Origin: Roseivivax isoporae LMG 25204
GTDB taxonomy: Bacteria; Pseudomonadota; Alphaproteobacteria; Rhodobacterales; Rhodobacteraceae
Length of the DNA: 64,000 bases
Direction of reading: 5' to 3'
Assembly: GCF_000521865.1 (NCBI RefSeq)
Contig: NZ_JAME01000026.1
Coordinates: forward strand, 1-64,000
A model generated the notes under the pieces. The model was not told the DNA's origin and ran no database searches. It saw only the letters and a list, made by a program, of their open reading frames with translations. Positions 10,014 to 17,724 of this stretch are shown in pieces (the first letter of the stretch is position 1; each line of letters starts with the position of its first letter). The position numbers and the translations under genes were made by a program.

Positions 10014-10807
10014 TGTCCCGCCTCTGGCAGACGCGGTTTCGGCAGCGGCCAGAGCGGCAGGCCGGTCTCGGCGAGCACCGCCTGGATGTCGTCCCATCGG
10101 TTGGCCAGGGCGCGGTCGAGCGCGTCGCGCAGCGCTTCGTCCTCGGGCCGGACGCCGATGGAGAAGGACGCGAACATCGGCAGGAACGGCATGTCGATCT
10201 CGGGCGTCACCGCGCGCACCTCGTGGCCGTCGTCGACATGCGGCACGGCGCTCGGTCCCCAGAGCACGGCAAGGTCGATCTCGCCCGAGTCGAGCGCGGC
10301 GAGGATGCGCGTCTCGGTCTCGCCGGCGGTGCCGCTTGCGGCGAAATGCACGAGGCTGTCCATGTGCCCGCGCCGCGTCAGGCCGAGCGCCGGCGGCGTG
10401 GTGCGGCGCGCGCCGCCGGGCAGGCCGACGCGCAGACCCTCGAGCGCCGGATCATCGAGCGAGCCGACCTGCGGCCCGTCCTCGCGGAAGACGAAGACGA
10501 AGCCGCTGCGGTAATAGGCGTGGCTCGTCATGGTGCCGGGCTGGCCGTCGATCACGCCCATCAGCACGTCGCAGGTGCCGTCGTGCAGGAAACCGCGGGC
10601 GGTCCTGCCGCGCCGGTTCGGCATCCAGACGAAGCGCGCCTCTGCGCCCAGCTCCTCGGCCAAGAGATGCACGATGCGGTTGTCGAAACCGCTCTCGTCG
10701 CGGCTGGAATAGGGAGGCCCCGCAGGATCGGCACAGACCGCGAGGTCCCAGGCGGATGCGGGTGCGGCGAGCGCGCTGATCAGCAGAAGGGACAACAGGG
10801 ATCGCAT
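10010..10807 (-). CDS. quinoprotein dehydrogenase-associated periplasmic binding protein (MoxJ/XoxJ-like)
   Basis: 265 residues with a signal peptide ending near ASA. The fold is the extracellular solute-binding family 3 type: WDLAVCADPAGPPYSSRDESGFDNRI at the mature start, split here as WDLAVCADPAGPPYS and DESGFDNRI. Such proteins sit next to quinoprotein dehydrogenases (MxaJ in methanol oxidation, XoxJ in lanthanide systems) and are thought to help activate the dehydrogenase. It directly follows the PQQ dehydrogenase, separated by a strong hairpin at 10845-10864, and its stop overlaps the next start. The activation role is inferred from family context. Confidence 0.83.
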   Translation of the reverse strand: MRSLLSLLLISALAAPASAWDLAVCADPAGPPYSSRDESGFDNRIVHLLAEELGAEARFVWMPNRRGRTARGFLHDGTCDVLMGVIDGQPGTMTSHAYYRSGFVFVFREDGPQVGSLDDPALEGLRVGLPGGARRTTPPALGLTRRGHMDSLVHFAASGTAGETETRILAALDSGEIDLAVLWGPSAVPHVDDGHEVRAVTPEIDMPFLPMFASFSIGVRPEDEALRDALDRALANRWDDIQAVLAETGLPLWPLPKPRLPEAGQ

Positions 10808-10844
10808 GGCCTCTCTCCGCGGGGCATGGCAGGAAGGTGGCGAC

Positions 10845-10864
10845 GGGCGCGGGCACCCGCGCCC
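10845..10864 (-). terminator. hairpin after the PQQ dehydrogenase gene
   Basis: Nine-base perfect arms GGGCGCGGG and CCCGCGCCC are separated by two bases, directly after the dehydrogenase stop and before the next gene. There is no T tract. It probably acts as a partial terminator or 3' RNA-end protector, giving more dehydrogenase than downstream product. Confidence 0.55.
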
Positions 10865-10875
10865 CCGGTTTCGGA

Positions 10876-12603
10876 TCAGAGGGCGAAGACCCAGATGGTG
10901 CCGCCCTGCGGGATCTTCGTCTCGGTGCCCATCCCGGCATCGATGAAGCCCTGGAAGCGGTCGCCGTCCACGCCCCACCCGGTGGTCACGGCGACGTATT
11001 GCTTGCCGTCGACCTCGAAACTGGTGGGCGGGGCGACGATTCCCCCGTCCATCTGGTGCTCCCAGAGAACCTCGCCCGACGCGGCGTCGAAGGCGCGGAA
11101 CATGGCGTCACCCGTGCCGCCGACGAAAACCAGCCCGCCCTCGGTGGACAGGACCGGGCCCCAGTTCGGCATCTTGAAGTTGACCTGCCACTTCTTTTCG
11201 AGCGTGCGGATGTCCCAGGCCTGCAGCGCGCCGATGTGGTCCGCGGCCGCTTCGGTCGGCGCCATCTCGAGCCCCGATCCGAGGAAGAGCACGCCCGGTT
11301 CGTATTCCACCGGCGCGCCTTCGGCCGATCCGCAATGGTTCTCGTTCACCGAGATGTAGAGCATGCCGGTGTTCGGATTGTAGGCATCGGCCGGCCAGTC
11401 GCGCCCGCCCCACGCTGAGGGGCAGAAATCGGCGCGCTTTCCGGTGCCCGCGACGCGCTCCGGGTCGTAGCTGGGGCGCCCGTTCTCGTCGAGGCCGGTG
11501 AACACGTTCTGGTAGACATAGGGCTTGCCCTCGATGAACTTCAGCTCGCCCCCGGCGCGGTCCATCTTGTAGATCCAGCCGTTGCGCGCGAAGCGCACCG
11601 CGAGGTCCTGCCCGTCGAGCGTCATCAGCGTCGGCGGGACCACCTCGTCCCAGTCCCAGCTGTCGTTCCAGTGATACTGGAAGTGCGTCTTGATCTCGCC
11701 GGTCTTCGGATCGACGCCGATGGTCGAGGTCGTGTAGAGGTTGTCGCCCGGCCGCATGTCGCCGATCCAGGGCGCGGCGTTGCCCACGCCCCACATGGCG
11801 AGTCCGTTCTTCACGTCGTAGTTGCCCGTGATCCAGATCGGGCCGCCGCCAGTCTTCCAAGTGTCGCCCGGCCAGGTCTCCGAGCCCGGCTCGCCCGGGG
11901 CGGGAATGGTGTAGGTCTTCCACAGGCTCTCGCCCGAATTGGCGTCGAATCCCTGCACGAAACCGCGGATGCCGAACTCGCCGCCCGAGACGCCGGCCAT
12001 CACGATGCCGTCGACGACGAGCGGCGCCAGCGTGCTGTAGTAGCCGTTCTGCCATTCCTCCATCGTGGCTTCCCAGAGCTTTTCGCCGGTCGCCGCGCTG
12101 ACCGCGATCAGCTTGGCGTCGAGCGTCGCCATGAAGAGCTTGTCTTCCCAGAGCGCCACACCGCGGTTCGTCGGGTGCACGGGGATGATGTCGGACGGAA
12201 GCTCGTGCCGGAAGCGCCAATGCTCCTCGCCCGTGGCAGCGTCGACGGCGATGATCTGCTGGTCGGGCGTGGTCACGAACATCACGCCGTCATTGACCAG
12301 CGCCGGCGACTGGTGCGCAGGGCGCGCAGGCAGCGCGGCGAAATCCGAAAGCTCCGCATAGGGGCCGGTCGGCAGGCTCCAGGCCACCTTGAGACCCGAG
12401 ACGTTGTCGGTGCTGATCTCGGTCAGCGGGCTGTGCCCGTGCCCGTCATAGGTGCGGCGCGTCAGCAGCCAGTTGCCGTCCTCGGGCGCCTCGAGCCGCT
12501 CGGCCGTGATCGGCGCGTAATCGGCGATCTCGCCCGCTTGCAGCGGCAACGCGACGGTCAGCGCCGCCAAGCTCGTGGCCAGAAGCCAGGGTCTGCGTGT
12601 CAT
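10876..12603 (-). CDS. PQQ-dependent alcohol dehydrogenase (quinoprotein), probably lanthanide type
   Basis: 575 residues including an N-terminal signal peptide (about 23 residues), so periplasmic. The chain is the eight-bladed propeller of methanol/ethanol quinoprotein dehydrogenases, with W-motif repeats such as AATGEEHWRF and NSGESLWKT. Likely metal ligands are E209 and N261, and the catalytic Asp is D317 in SWDWD. The second Asp, D319, two residues on is the mark of lanthanide-using enzymes (XoxF, PedH). The vicinal Cys-Cys usually found before NRG is replaced by V142-H143. It lies 50 bases after a cytochrome c gene, its likely electron acceptor. Substrate unknown. Confidence 0.9.
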   Translation of the reverse strand: MTRRPWLLATSLAALTVALPLQAGEIADYAPITAERLEAPEDGNWLLTRRTYDGHGHSPLTEISTDNVSGLKVAWSLPTGPYAELSDFAALPARPAHQSPALVNDGVMFVTTPDQQIIAVDAATGEEHWRFRHELPSDIIPVHPTNRGVALWEDKLFMATLDAKLIAVSAATGEKLWEATMEEWQNGYYSTLAPLVVDGIVMAGVSGGEFGIRGFVQGFDANSGESLWKTYTIPAPGEPGSETWPGDTWKTGGGPIWITGNYDVKNGLAMWGVGNAAPWIGDMRPGDNLYTTSTIGVDPKTGEIKTHFQYHWNDSWDWDEVVPPTLMTLDGQDLAVRFARNGWIYKMDRAGGELKFIEGKPYVYQNVFTGLDENGRPSYDPERVAGTGKRADFCPSAWGGRDWPADAYNPNTGMLYISVNENHCGSAEGAPVEYEPGVLFLGSGLEMAPTEAAADHIGALQAWDIRTLEKKWQVNFKMPNWGPVLSTEGGLVFVGGTGDAMFRAFDAASGEVLWEHQMDGGIVAPPTSFEVDGKQYVAVTTGWGVDGDRFQGFIDAGMGTETKIPQGGTIWVFAL

Positions 12604-12653
12604 GTCTGTCCTCCCGGTGGAAAATGTCCGGCGCGCGGCGCGCCCGGAAAGCG

Positions 12654-13049
12654 TCAGCGCAGCTCTGCCACGTCGCTGGCCGCCATGGGCCCGTGGGCGT
12701 GGCCCCAGCTGTTGCGCACATAGGTGACGATCATCGCGATCTCGTCGTCGCTCAGGTGTTCGGCGAAGGACGCCATGTATCCGGGGCCGACGAGGATGAC
12801 GCTGGCCACGTAGTCCGCGTCCTCCAGCATCTCGTTGCCCGCCAGGGGCTTGCCCGACGTTCCCTTGGAGCCGTGGCAGAGGCGGCAGTTCTTCAGGTAG
12901 AGGGCCTCGCCCTGTTCCATCACCGATGACGACACCGGTGTTTCCGCGGCATCGGTATCGGCGCCAGCCGAGGCGTCCGACAGCGCGCCCAGCCCGAAGG
13001 CAATAGCGGTCAGGGGCGCTGCAAGCAGCGCTTTGAAGATCGTTGGCAT
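12654..13049 (-). CDS. class I cytochrome c, electron acceptor for the quinoprotein
   Basis: 131 residues with a signal peptide and one haem c site, CRLCH, near residue 55. The likely distal ligand is a Met in GYMASF near residue 92. A GGGAGG ribosome site lies 7 bases before the ATG. It is the first gene of the PQQ operon and is followed after 50 bases by the dehydrogenase; a GC-rich imperfect hairpin lies in that gap (12627-12648). Cytochromes of this size (cytochrome c550/cL type) accept electrons from PQQ alcohol dehydrogenases in the periplasm. Confidence 0.88.
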   Translation of the reverse strand: MPTIFKALLAAPLTAIAFGLGALSDASAGADTDAAETPVSSSVMEQGEALYLKNCRLCHGSKGTSGKPLAGNEMLEDADYVASVILVGPGYMASFAEHLSDDEIAMIVTYVRNSWGHAHGPMAASDVAELR

Positions 13050-13357
13050 GTGCTTCCTCCCTTCAGAACTTTGGGGTTCTGAATTCAGAAGTCACTGTGA
13101 TCGATCAATTGCCCGTCTGTCAATCGTCTCGTTCGAGACAGATGAAAATCTGCTGACACCTAGAAAACCTTGGAATTTCGCCACCCGAAACGGCACGGGC
13201 ACGCGGTCTCCGACCCGCGCGGGCGACTCCGCAGGATCAAGCCGGATTCGGAACCCTGCATTCAAACTAAGGTGTCACGGACGGGGCGCGATCCGGGCAA
13301 CGGCCCATGCAACCCGCAGCCGGCAACCCTCCCGTCGGAGGCTAAACGCCGGTCCGG
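13050..13357. promoter_or_regulatory. promoter region of the PQQ operon with a 14-base palindrome
   Basis: A 308-base gap without a convincing gene. It holds the upstream region of the cytochrome/PQQ operon, is richer in A+T than its surroundings, and includes the perfect palindrome TTCTGAATTCAGAA at 13077-13090, only 28 bases before the cytochrome start. A nine-base part of it, TCTGAATTC, recurs at 14093-14101 just upstream of the GntR gene, so this is the likely operator of that regulator. The far half of the gap, toward the GntR stop, shows nothing I can name. Confidence 0.55.
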
Positions 13358-14068
13358 TCAGGACAGTGTCGCCGCGCCGAAGAGATGATCGGCCTTGCCC
13401 GCTTCCATCGCCTCGATCAGCGCCTGCTGCGCCCCGAGAACGTGATCGGTCGCGAGTGTCACGGCGCGGTCCACCTCGCCCGCGACCAGCAGGTCGAGGA
13501 TATGCTCGTGCTGTGCCCAGACCAGCGGGCCGCGCGCGGCATGCAGCAGCACGCCGATCATGATGCGCCGCAGGAAAAGCCAGTGCGATTCGGCTGTCGG
13601 ACGGATGAGCGGGTTGCCGGCCATGTCGTAGATGAAGGAATGGAACTGCACGTCATGGCGCACCGCCTCGGCGGCGCTTCCGGCCTGTTCAGCGCCCTTG
13701 CCGATGGCGAGGATGGCATCGCCCTCCCGCCGCAGACGCGCCTTGAACGCCGCGTCCTGCCGCGACCGTTCCGCCACCAGCCGCACGGCCAGCTGGTCCA
13801 GCACGAGCCGAATCTGGTAGTGATGCTCCATGCTCTCGCGGTCGATCGGCGCGACGAAAAGCCCGCGTCCGCCGCTCTCGACCACAAGCCCGTCGTTCTT
13901 TAACAGGAGCATGGCCTGCTGCACCGGCTGCCGCGACACGCCGAGCGTGCCGGCCAGGTCCTCCTGCACGAGGTGCATGCCAGGTTCGAGGCTGCAATCG
14001 CAGATGCTTTCGCGGATCGCGTGGTAGACCTGTTCCGTCCGGCTGGGCGCGTTGACGAGCGGCTTCAA
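13358..14068 (-). CDS. GntR-family regulator (FCD type) of the PQQ operon
   Basis: 236 residues. An N-terminal winged helix-turn-helix (residues about 10-75, with LGVSRQPVQQAMLLLKNDGLV) is followed by an all-helical FCD effector domain. HDVQFHSFIYDMAGNP carries the Asp/His positions that often bind a metal and a carboxylate effector. It lies on the same strand as, and 308 bases upstream of, the PQQ operon. The motif TCTGAATTC occurs in front of both, suggesting autoregulation plus control of the operon. The effector is probably an organic acid from alcohol oxidation, which is inference. Confidence 0.88.
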   Translation of the reverse strand: MKPLVNAPSRTEQVYHAIRESICDCSLEPGMHLVQEDLAGTLGVSRQPVQQAMLLLKNDGLVVESGGRGLFVAPIDRESMEHHYQIRLVLDQLAVRLVAERSRQDAAFKARLRREGDAILAIGKGAEQAGSAAEAVRHDVQFHSFIYDMAGNPLIRPTAESHWLFLRRIMIGVLLHAARGPLVWAQHEHILDLLVAGEVDRAVTLATDHVLGAQQALIEAMEAGKADHLFGAATLS

Positions 14069-14092
14069 TCGAGACCTCCAGAAACGCCGAAC

Positions 14093-14101
14093 TCTGAATT
14101 C
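14093..14101. promoter_or_regulatory. second copy of the TCTGAATTC motif upstream of the GntR gene
   Basis: TCTGAATTC lies 24 bases upstream of the GntR start and matches nine bases of the palindrome at 13077-13090. Positions relative to both starts are similar. Likely regulator binding site, though an EcoRI-like core could recur by chance. Confidence 0.4.
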
Positions 14102-14199
14102 GACTGCCCCCCACGCTAAGGTCGCGCACGGCGGAAGTCAGCCGGAAATTGCGACAGCCGCAAAGAAATCCGGCATGACCGGCGCGGGCGCCGACAGCG

Positions 14200-14997
14200 T
14201 CAGGAACCCGGTCCGAGCGCGCCGGGGATGACGTCTCCGTCCGGGCGCTGTGTCCGCCTGAACGCCGCGAGCCAGTCGCCGGGTGGCATGGTCGGACGGA
14301 ATTCGGCGCCGACGGCGCCGCAATAGCCGCTCGCGGCGATCACGCGGTCGACGGCCAGCTCGCCGAATTCCGGCTCGGTGCGGTCCGGCGCGCCGGCCAC
14401 CTGCACATGACCGATGAGCGGCCCGAGGGCGCGCATGCGGGCCACGTGGTCTCCCTGCATGATCTGCATGTGGTAGAGGTCGTACATGATCCGGAGCGCG
14501 GGATGGTTCACGGCCTCGACGATGCGGCGGGCGTGATCGGTGCCGGTCAGGAAGTAGCCCGGCACGTCGCGCAGGTTCAGGGGCTCGATCAGGAGCATGA
14601 GACCCTGCGCCTCGGCGCGCACGGCGCCCCGCCGCAGGTGATCGACGAAGACCGCCTCGGCCGCGGACGCGTCAGTCCGGCCGGCCATGACATGTACCGC
14701 GCCGAGACCCGCCTTCGCCGCATGCGCAAGCGCCGCATCCAGAGCGCGATCCGCGTCGTCCTCGCGCCCCGGAAGCGCGCCCAGCCCGAACTCCCCCGCC
14801 CCGAGGTCGCCCCGGCTCGTGTTGAGGCTGAGACCTGGAATGCCCGCCGCTGCAAGCGCCGCCGCGATCTCGGCGGCCGGGACGTCGTAGGGCCAGTGGA
14901 ACTCCACCGCGTCGAAACCGTCCCGGGCCGCGGCAGCGATCGCCCCGGGCAGCGGCAGGTCGGTGTAGAGAAATCCCAGGTTTGCGGAAATGCGCAT
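14200..14997 (-). CDS. otnI: 2-oxo-tetronate isomerase (hydroxypyruvate isomerase family)
   Basis: 265 residues of the AP-endonuclease-like TIM-barrel isomerase family: MRISANLGFLY at the start, EFHWPY near residue 47, LLIEPLN with a metal-binding Glu, MYDLYHMQI, and H-x-QVAGAPDR. The start ATG shares one base with the stop of the aldolase gene. In the tetronate pathways OtnI converts 2-oxo-tetronate to 3-oxo-tetronate. With OtnC and OtnK directly upstream the assignment is strong, although the same fold also serves hydroxypyruvate isomerase (Hyi). It is the last gene of the operon. Confidence 0.85.
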   Translation of the reverse strand: MRISANLGFLYTDLPLPGAIAAAARDGFDAVEFHWPYDVPAAEIAAALAAAGIPGLSLNTSRGDLGAGEFGLGALPGREDDADRALDAALAHAAKAGLGAVHVMAGRTDASAAEAVFVDHLRRGAVRAEAQGLMLLIEPLNLRDVPGYFLTGTDHARRIVEAVNHPALRIMYDLYHMQIMQGDHVARMRALGPLIGHVQVAGAPDRTEPEFGELAVDRVIAASGYCGAVGAEFRPTMPPGDWLAAFRRTQRPDGDVIPGALGPGS

Positions 14998-15647
14998 CAC
15001 GCGTCCCAGTCGATGGAGAAATGACGGCAGAGGTCGGCCACGTCCGCCGACGACAACGGCGTGGGGTTCAGGCCCTGCGTCAGGAGCGTGAGCTTGGCAA
15101 CCTCCTCGAGCTCTTCGGCGGCATGGACCGCAGCCTCGAGGTCGCGGGCTGCGACGACGGGGCCGTGGTTGGCGAGCAGCACCGCCGAACGCCGTCCCGC
15201 GAGGTCGCGCACTGCCCCGCCCATGGCCGGATCGCCCGGACGGAAATACGGCAGGAGTTTCACCTGCCCGAGGCGCATGACGGAATATGCGGTGAGCGGG
15301 TGAAAGACACAGTCGGGGTCGATTCCCGGCAGCATCGAGACCGCGACCGAATGCGTTGAATGCAGGTGCACCACTGCGCCCGTCGCGGGCCCACGCGTGT
15401 CGTAGAACGCGGCATGAAGCGGCAGTTCCTTGGTCGGCGCATCCCCCGAAACGTGCCGCCCCTCCGCGTCGAGACGCGTGAGGCGCGCCGGATCGAGAGC
15501 GCCGAAGGAGGACCCCGTCGGCGTGACGAGGTAGCCGTCGTCGATCCGGGCCGAGATGTTGCCCGAACTGCCGTTGGTCAGCCCACGCTCGAAAAGCGAG
15601 CGCGCCAACCGGCAGATGTCCTCGCGTATGTCCATTTCTTCGCTCAT
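14997..15647 (-). CDS. otnC: 3-oxo-tetronate 4-phosphate decarboxylase (class II aldolase family)
   Basis: 216 residues of the class II aldolase/adducin family: SSGNISAR (27-34), TPTGSS (42-47), the catalytic acid E74 in TKELPLHAA, and the zinc ligands H94 and H96 of HLHST with a third His in ANHGPVV. Members next to DUF1537 kinases decarboxylate 3-oxo-tetronate 4-phosphate to dihydroxyacetone phosphate. Its ATG lies within the 4-base overlap with the kinase stop, so translation is coupled. A fuculose-phosphate aldolase reading of the fold is less likely given the neighbours. Confidence 0.87.
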   Translation of the reverse strand: MSEEMDIREDICRLARSLFERGLTNGSSGNISARIDDGYLVTPTGSSFGALDPARLTRLDAEGRHVSGDAPTKELPLHAAFYDTRGPATGAVVHLHSTHSVAVSMLPGIDPDCVFHPLTAYSVMRLGQVKLLPYFRPGDPAMGGAVRDLAGRRSAVLLANHGPVVAARDLEAAVHAAEELEEVAKLTLLTQGLNPTPLSSADVADLCRHFSIDWDA

Positions 15648-16897
15648 GGTGCTCCTCCTGCCAGAACGCGCGCGGCATCCCCGAAGAAGTCCGGTCCGCC
15701 GAAATTGCCCGACTTGAGCGTGCAGACGAAATGCCCGTCTTCGGGAGCAAGCGCCGGCACGCCGGGCGCGATCTGCGGCCCGATGCGGGCCGTGGAAATG
15801 CCGAGCGCGGAGACGACGGCGCCGGACGTCTCGCCGCCGCCGACGACCAACCGGTCGATTCCGCGCGCCACGAGTGCTGAGGCGAGTGCGCCGAAAAAGA
15901 CCTCGAGCACTTCGGCGCTTCGCGCGCGCCCGAGCCTCTCCTGCACGGCAGCGAGCGCGTCGGCGGGCATGGTCGAGCTGATGAGCGGGACGTCGTCCTC
16001 ACGCTGTGCCATCACCCACTCGACCACCTCTGCCACGGTCTGCCGCCCGTCCGCGACCGCCACGGGATCGAGCCGCACCACCGGCGCGTGCATGGCATGG
16101 CGCGCGACCTGTTGCTGCGTCATGCGCGAACAGGACCCTGCGAGGGCCGCAGCGCGGCCACGCCGTCCCTGCCACGGCACGCCCTGTCCCGGCTTCGCGG
16201 CAAAGTTCGCAGGCAGCCCGAGACCCAGGCCCGAGCCGCCGCTCACCAGGGCATCGTCCGCGACCGCCGCACCGATGGCTTCGAGGTCCCGGTCGTCGAC
16301 GGTGTCGACGACCAAGTAGCGCAGGCCCTCCGCCTCGGCCGCGTCGAGCGCCGCACGGATTGCCGCGCTTCCGCCCCGGACGATCTCCGCACTCACATGG
16401 CCGATGCGTGCTTCGGTCTGGAGACCGAGCCAGAAGCGGATGTCGGGCTCGGTCATGGGCGTAAGCGGGTGATCCTCCATCCCGGAACGGCTCAGCAGCG
16501 TGTCGTTGACGAACAAATGACCCATGAACACCCGCCGCCCGGTACCGGGGAAGGCGGGCACGACCACGGCGCGACGGGCGCCTAGTCGGTCGGCGAGGGC
16601 ATCGAGTACCGGGCCGATATTGCCCTTGGGGGTCGAATCGAAGGTCGAGCAGTACTTGAAGTATATCTGCGTGCAGCCCTGCGCGCGCAGCCAGTCGAGC
16701 GCGGCAAGGGATTGCGCAACCGCGTCAGCGACAGGAAGCGACCGCGTCTTGAGTGCAAGCACGGCCGCGTCCGTGTCGGGCACTCGGCCGCCCGGTGGCA
16801 CGCCGATGCACAGCGTCGTAGGCATGCCCGCCCGCGCCAGCATGTTGCCGAGGTCAGATGCGCCGGTGAAGTCGTCGGCGATGCATCCGAGTTTCAT
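15644..16897 (-). CDS. otnK: 3-oxo-tetronate kinase (four-carbon acid sugar kinase, DUF1537)
   Basis: 417 residues. The N-terminal substrate domain has GCIADDFTGASDLGNML, and the C-terminal nucleotide domain has LVVGGGETSGAVV, both hallmarks of four-carbon acid sugar kinases. It phosphorylates 3-oxo-tetronate at O4 with ATP. The ATG at 16897 was preferred to a GTG nine bases upstream because it overlaps the preceding stop (ATGA) and has AGGAG at better spacing. Context with OtnC, OtnI and a DenD-like enzyme suits D-erythronate breakdown. Confidence 0.9.
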   Translation of the reverse strand: MKLGCIADDFTGASDLGNMLARAGMPTTLCIGVPPGGRVPDTDAAVLALKTRSLPVADAVAQSLAALDWLRAQGCTQIYFKYCSTFDSTPKGNIGPVLDALADRLGARRAVVVPAFPGTGRRVFMGHLFVNDTLLSRSGMEDHPLTPMTEPDIRFWLGLQTEARIGHVSAEIVRGGSAAIRAALDAAEAEGLRYLVVDTVDDRDLEAIGAAVADDALVSGGSGLGLGLPANFAAKPGQGVPWQGRRGRAAALAGSCSRMTQQQVARHAMHAPVVRLDPVAVADGRQTVAEVVEWVMAQREDDVPLISSTMPADALAAVQERLGRARSAEVLEVFFGALASALVARGIDRLVVGGGETSGAVVSALGISTARIGPQIAPGVPALAPEDGHFVCTLKSGNFGGPDFFGDAARVLAGGAP

Positions 16898-17724
16898 GCG
16901 GGACACTCCTGCGCGGTTGCAGCGCCGTTGGGAAAGAGAAACGACGTGATCGCGGGCATCTGGCCCGCCACCATTTCAGGCCCGGTCTGGATGGGATGAC
17001 CACGCGCCCGCGCCGCGGTGATCCATGGCGTCTCGGCCGGCTCCGGCACGATGTCGGCGACGATGCAGCCCGGGGGCAGATCCTCCAGGGGCCACGGATG
17101 GGCCGGATCGCCGCCCATGCCGACAGGCGTCGCGTTGCAGGCAAGCGCACAGGCGAAATCGCCCGGCGGTGTGGCCGTGACCGCCGACTCGGGTCGTGCC
17201 CGGGTCAGGCGCGCGATCAACTCCACCGCGCGCGCAGCCGTCCGGTCGCGGATCACGAGCCGGCCGACACCCGCGTCGAGAAGCGCGAGCGCGATGGCCG
17301 ATCCTGCACCGCCTGCCCCCACCAACAGCGCATCGCGGCCAGTGAGGACGTGACCCTTCGATGCGAGCGCGCTTGCGAAACCCTGCCCGTCGGTCATGTG
17401 ACCCTCGAGGCGCCCGTCCGAAAGCCGTTTCACCACATTGCACGCGCCGGTCAGCATGACCGCCTCGGTCCAGCTGTCGAGGGCGTCGGCCGCGGCAAGC
17501 TTGTGGGGGTAAGTGATCACCGCGCCGGCACAGTTTTGCCAGCCCCGCAGCGCTTGCAGCGTCGCCGGCAGATCCTGCGGAGCGACGTGGACCGGAATCA
17601 TCACCGCATCGCGGTCCGCCTCGGCCGCCCAAGCAGCGAACGCCGCAGGCGACTTCACCTGCACGACCGGATCGCCCAGCATGGCGACGAAGGCTGTCCT
17701 GCCCGAGATCGCCTTCCCGCTCAT
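16894..17724 (-). CDS. shikimate dehydrogenase-family oxidoreductase
   Basis: 276 residues resembling AroE/YdiB. The substrate domain has the catalytic Lys in YPHKL and the Asp in MTDGQGF. The NAD(P) domain has GAGGAGSAIALALL, followed by NATPVGM. It is embedded in the tetronate operon between TctA and OtnK with ATGA overlaps on both sides, far from any aromatic-biosynthesis gene, so a catabolic role on a hydroxy acid is more likely than shikimate synthesis. The position suggests oxidation of an alternative sugar acid (e.g. a threonate isomer), which is inference. Confidence 0.82.
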   Translation of the reverse strand: MSGKAISGRTAFVAMLGDPVVQVKSPAAFAAWAAEADRDAVMIPVHVAPQDLPATLQALRGWQNCAGAVITYPHKLAAADALDSWTEAVMLTGACNVVKRLSDGRLEGHMTDGQGFASALASKGHVLTGRDALLVGAGGAGSAIALALLDAGVGRLVIRDRTAARAVELIARLTRARPESAVTATPPGDFACALACNATPVGMGGDPAHPWPLEDLPPGCIVADIVPEPAETPWITAARARGHPIQTGPEMVAGQMPAITSFLFPNGAATAQECPA

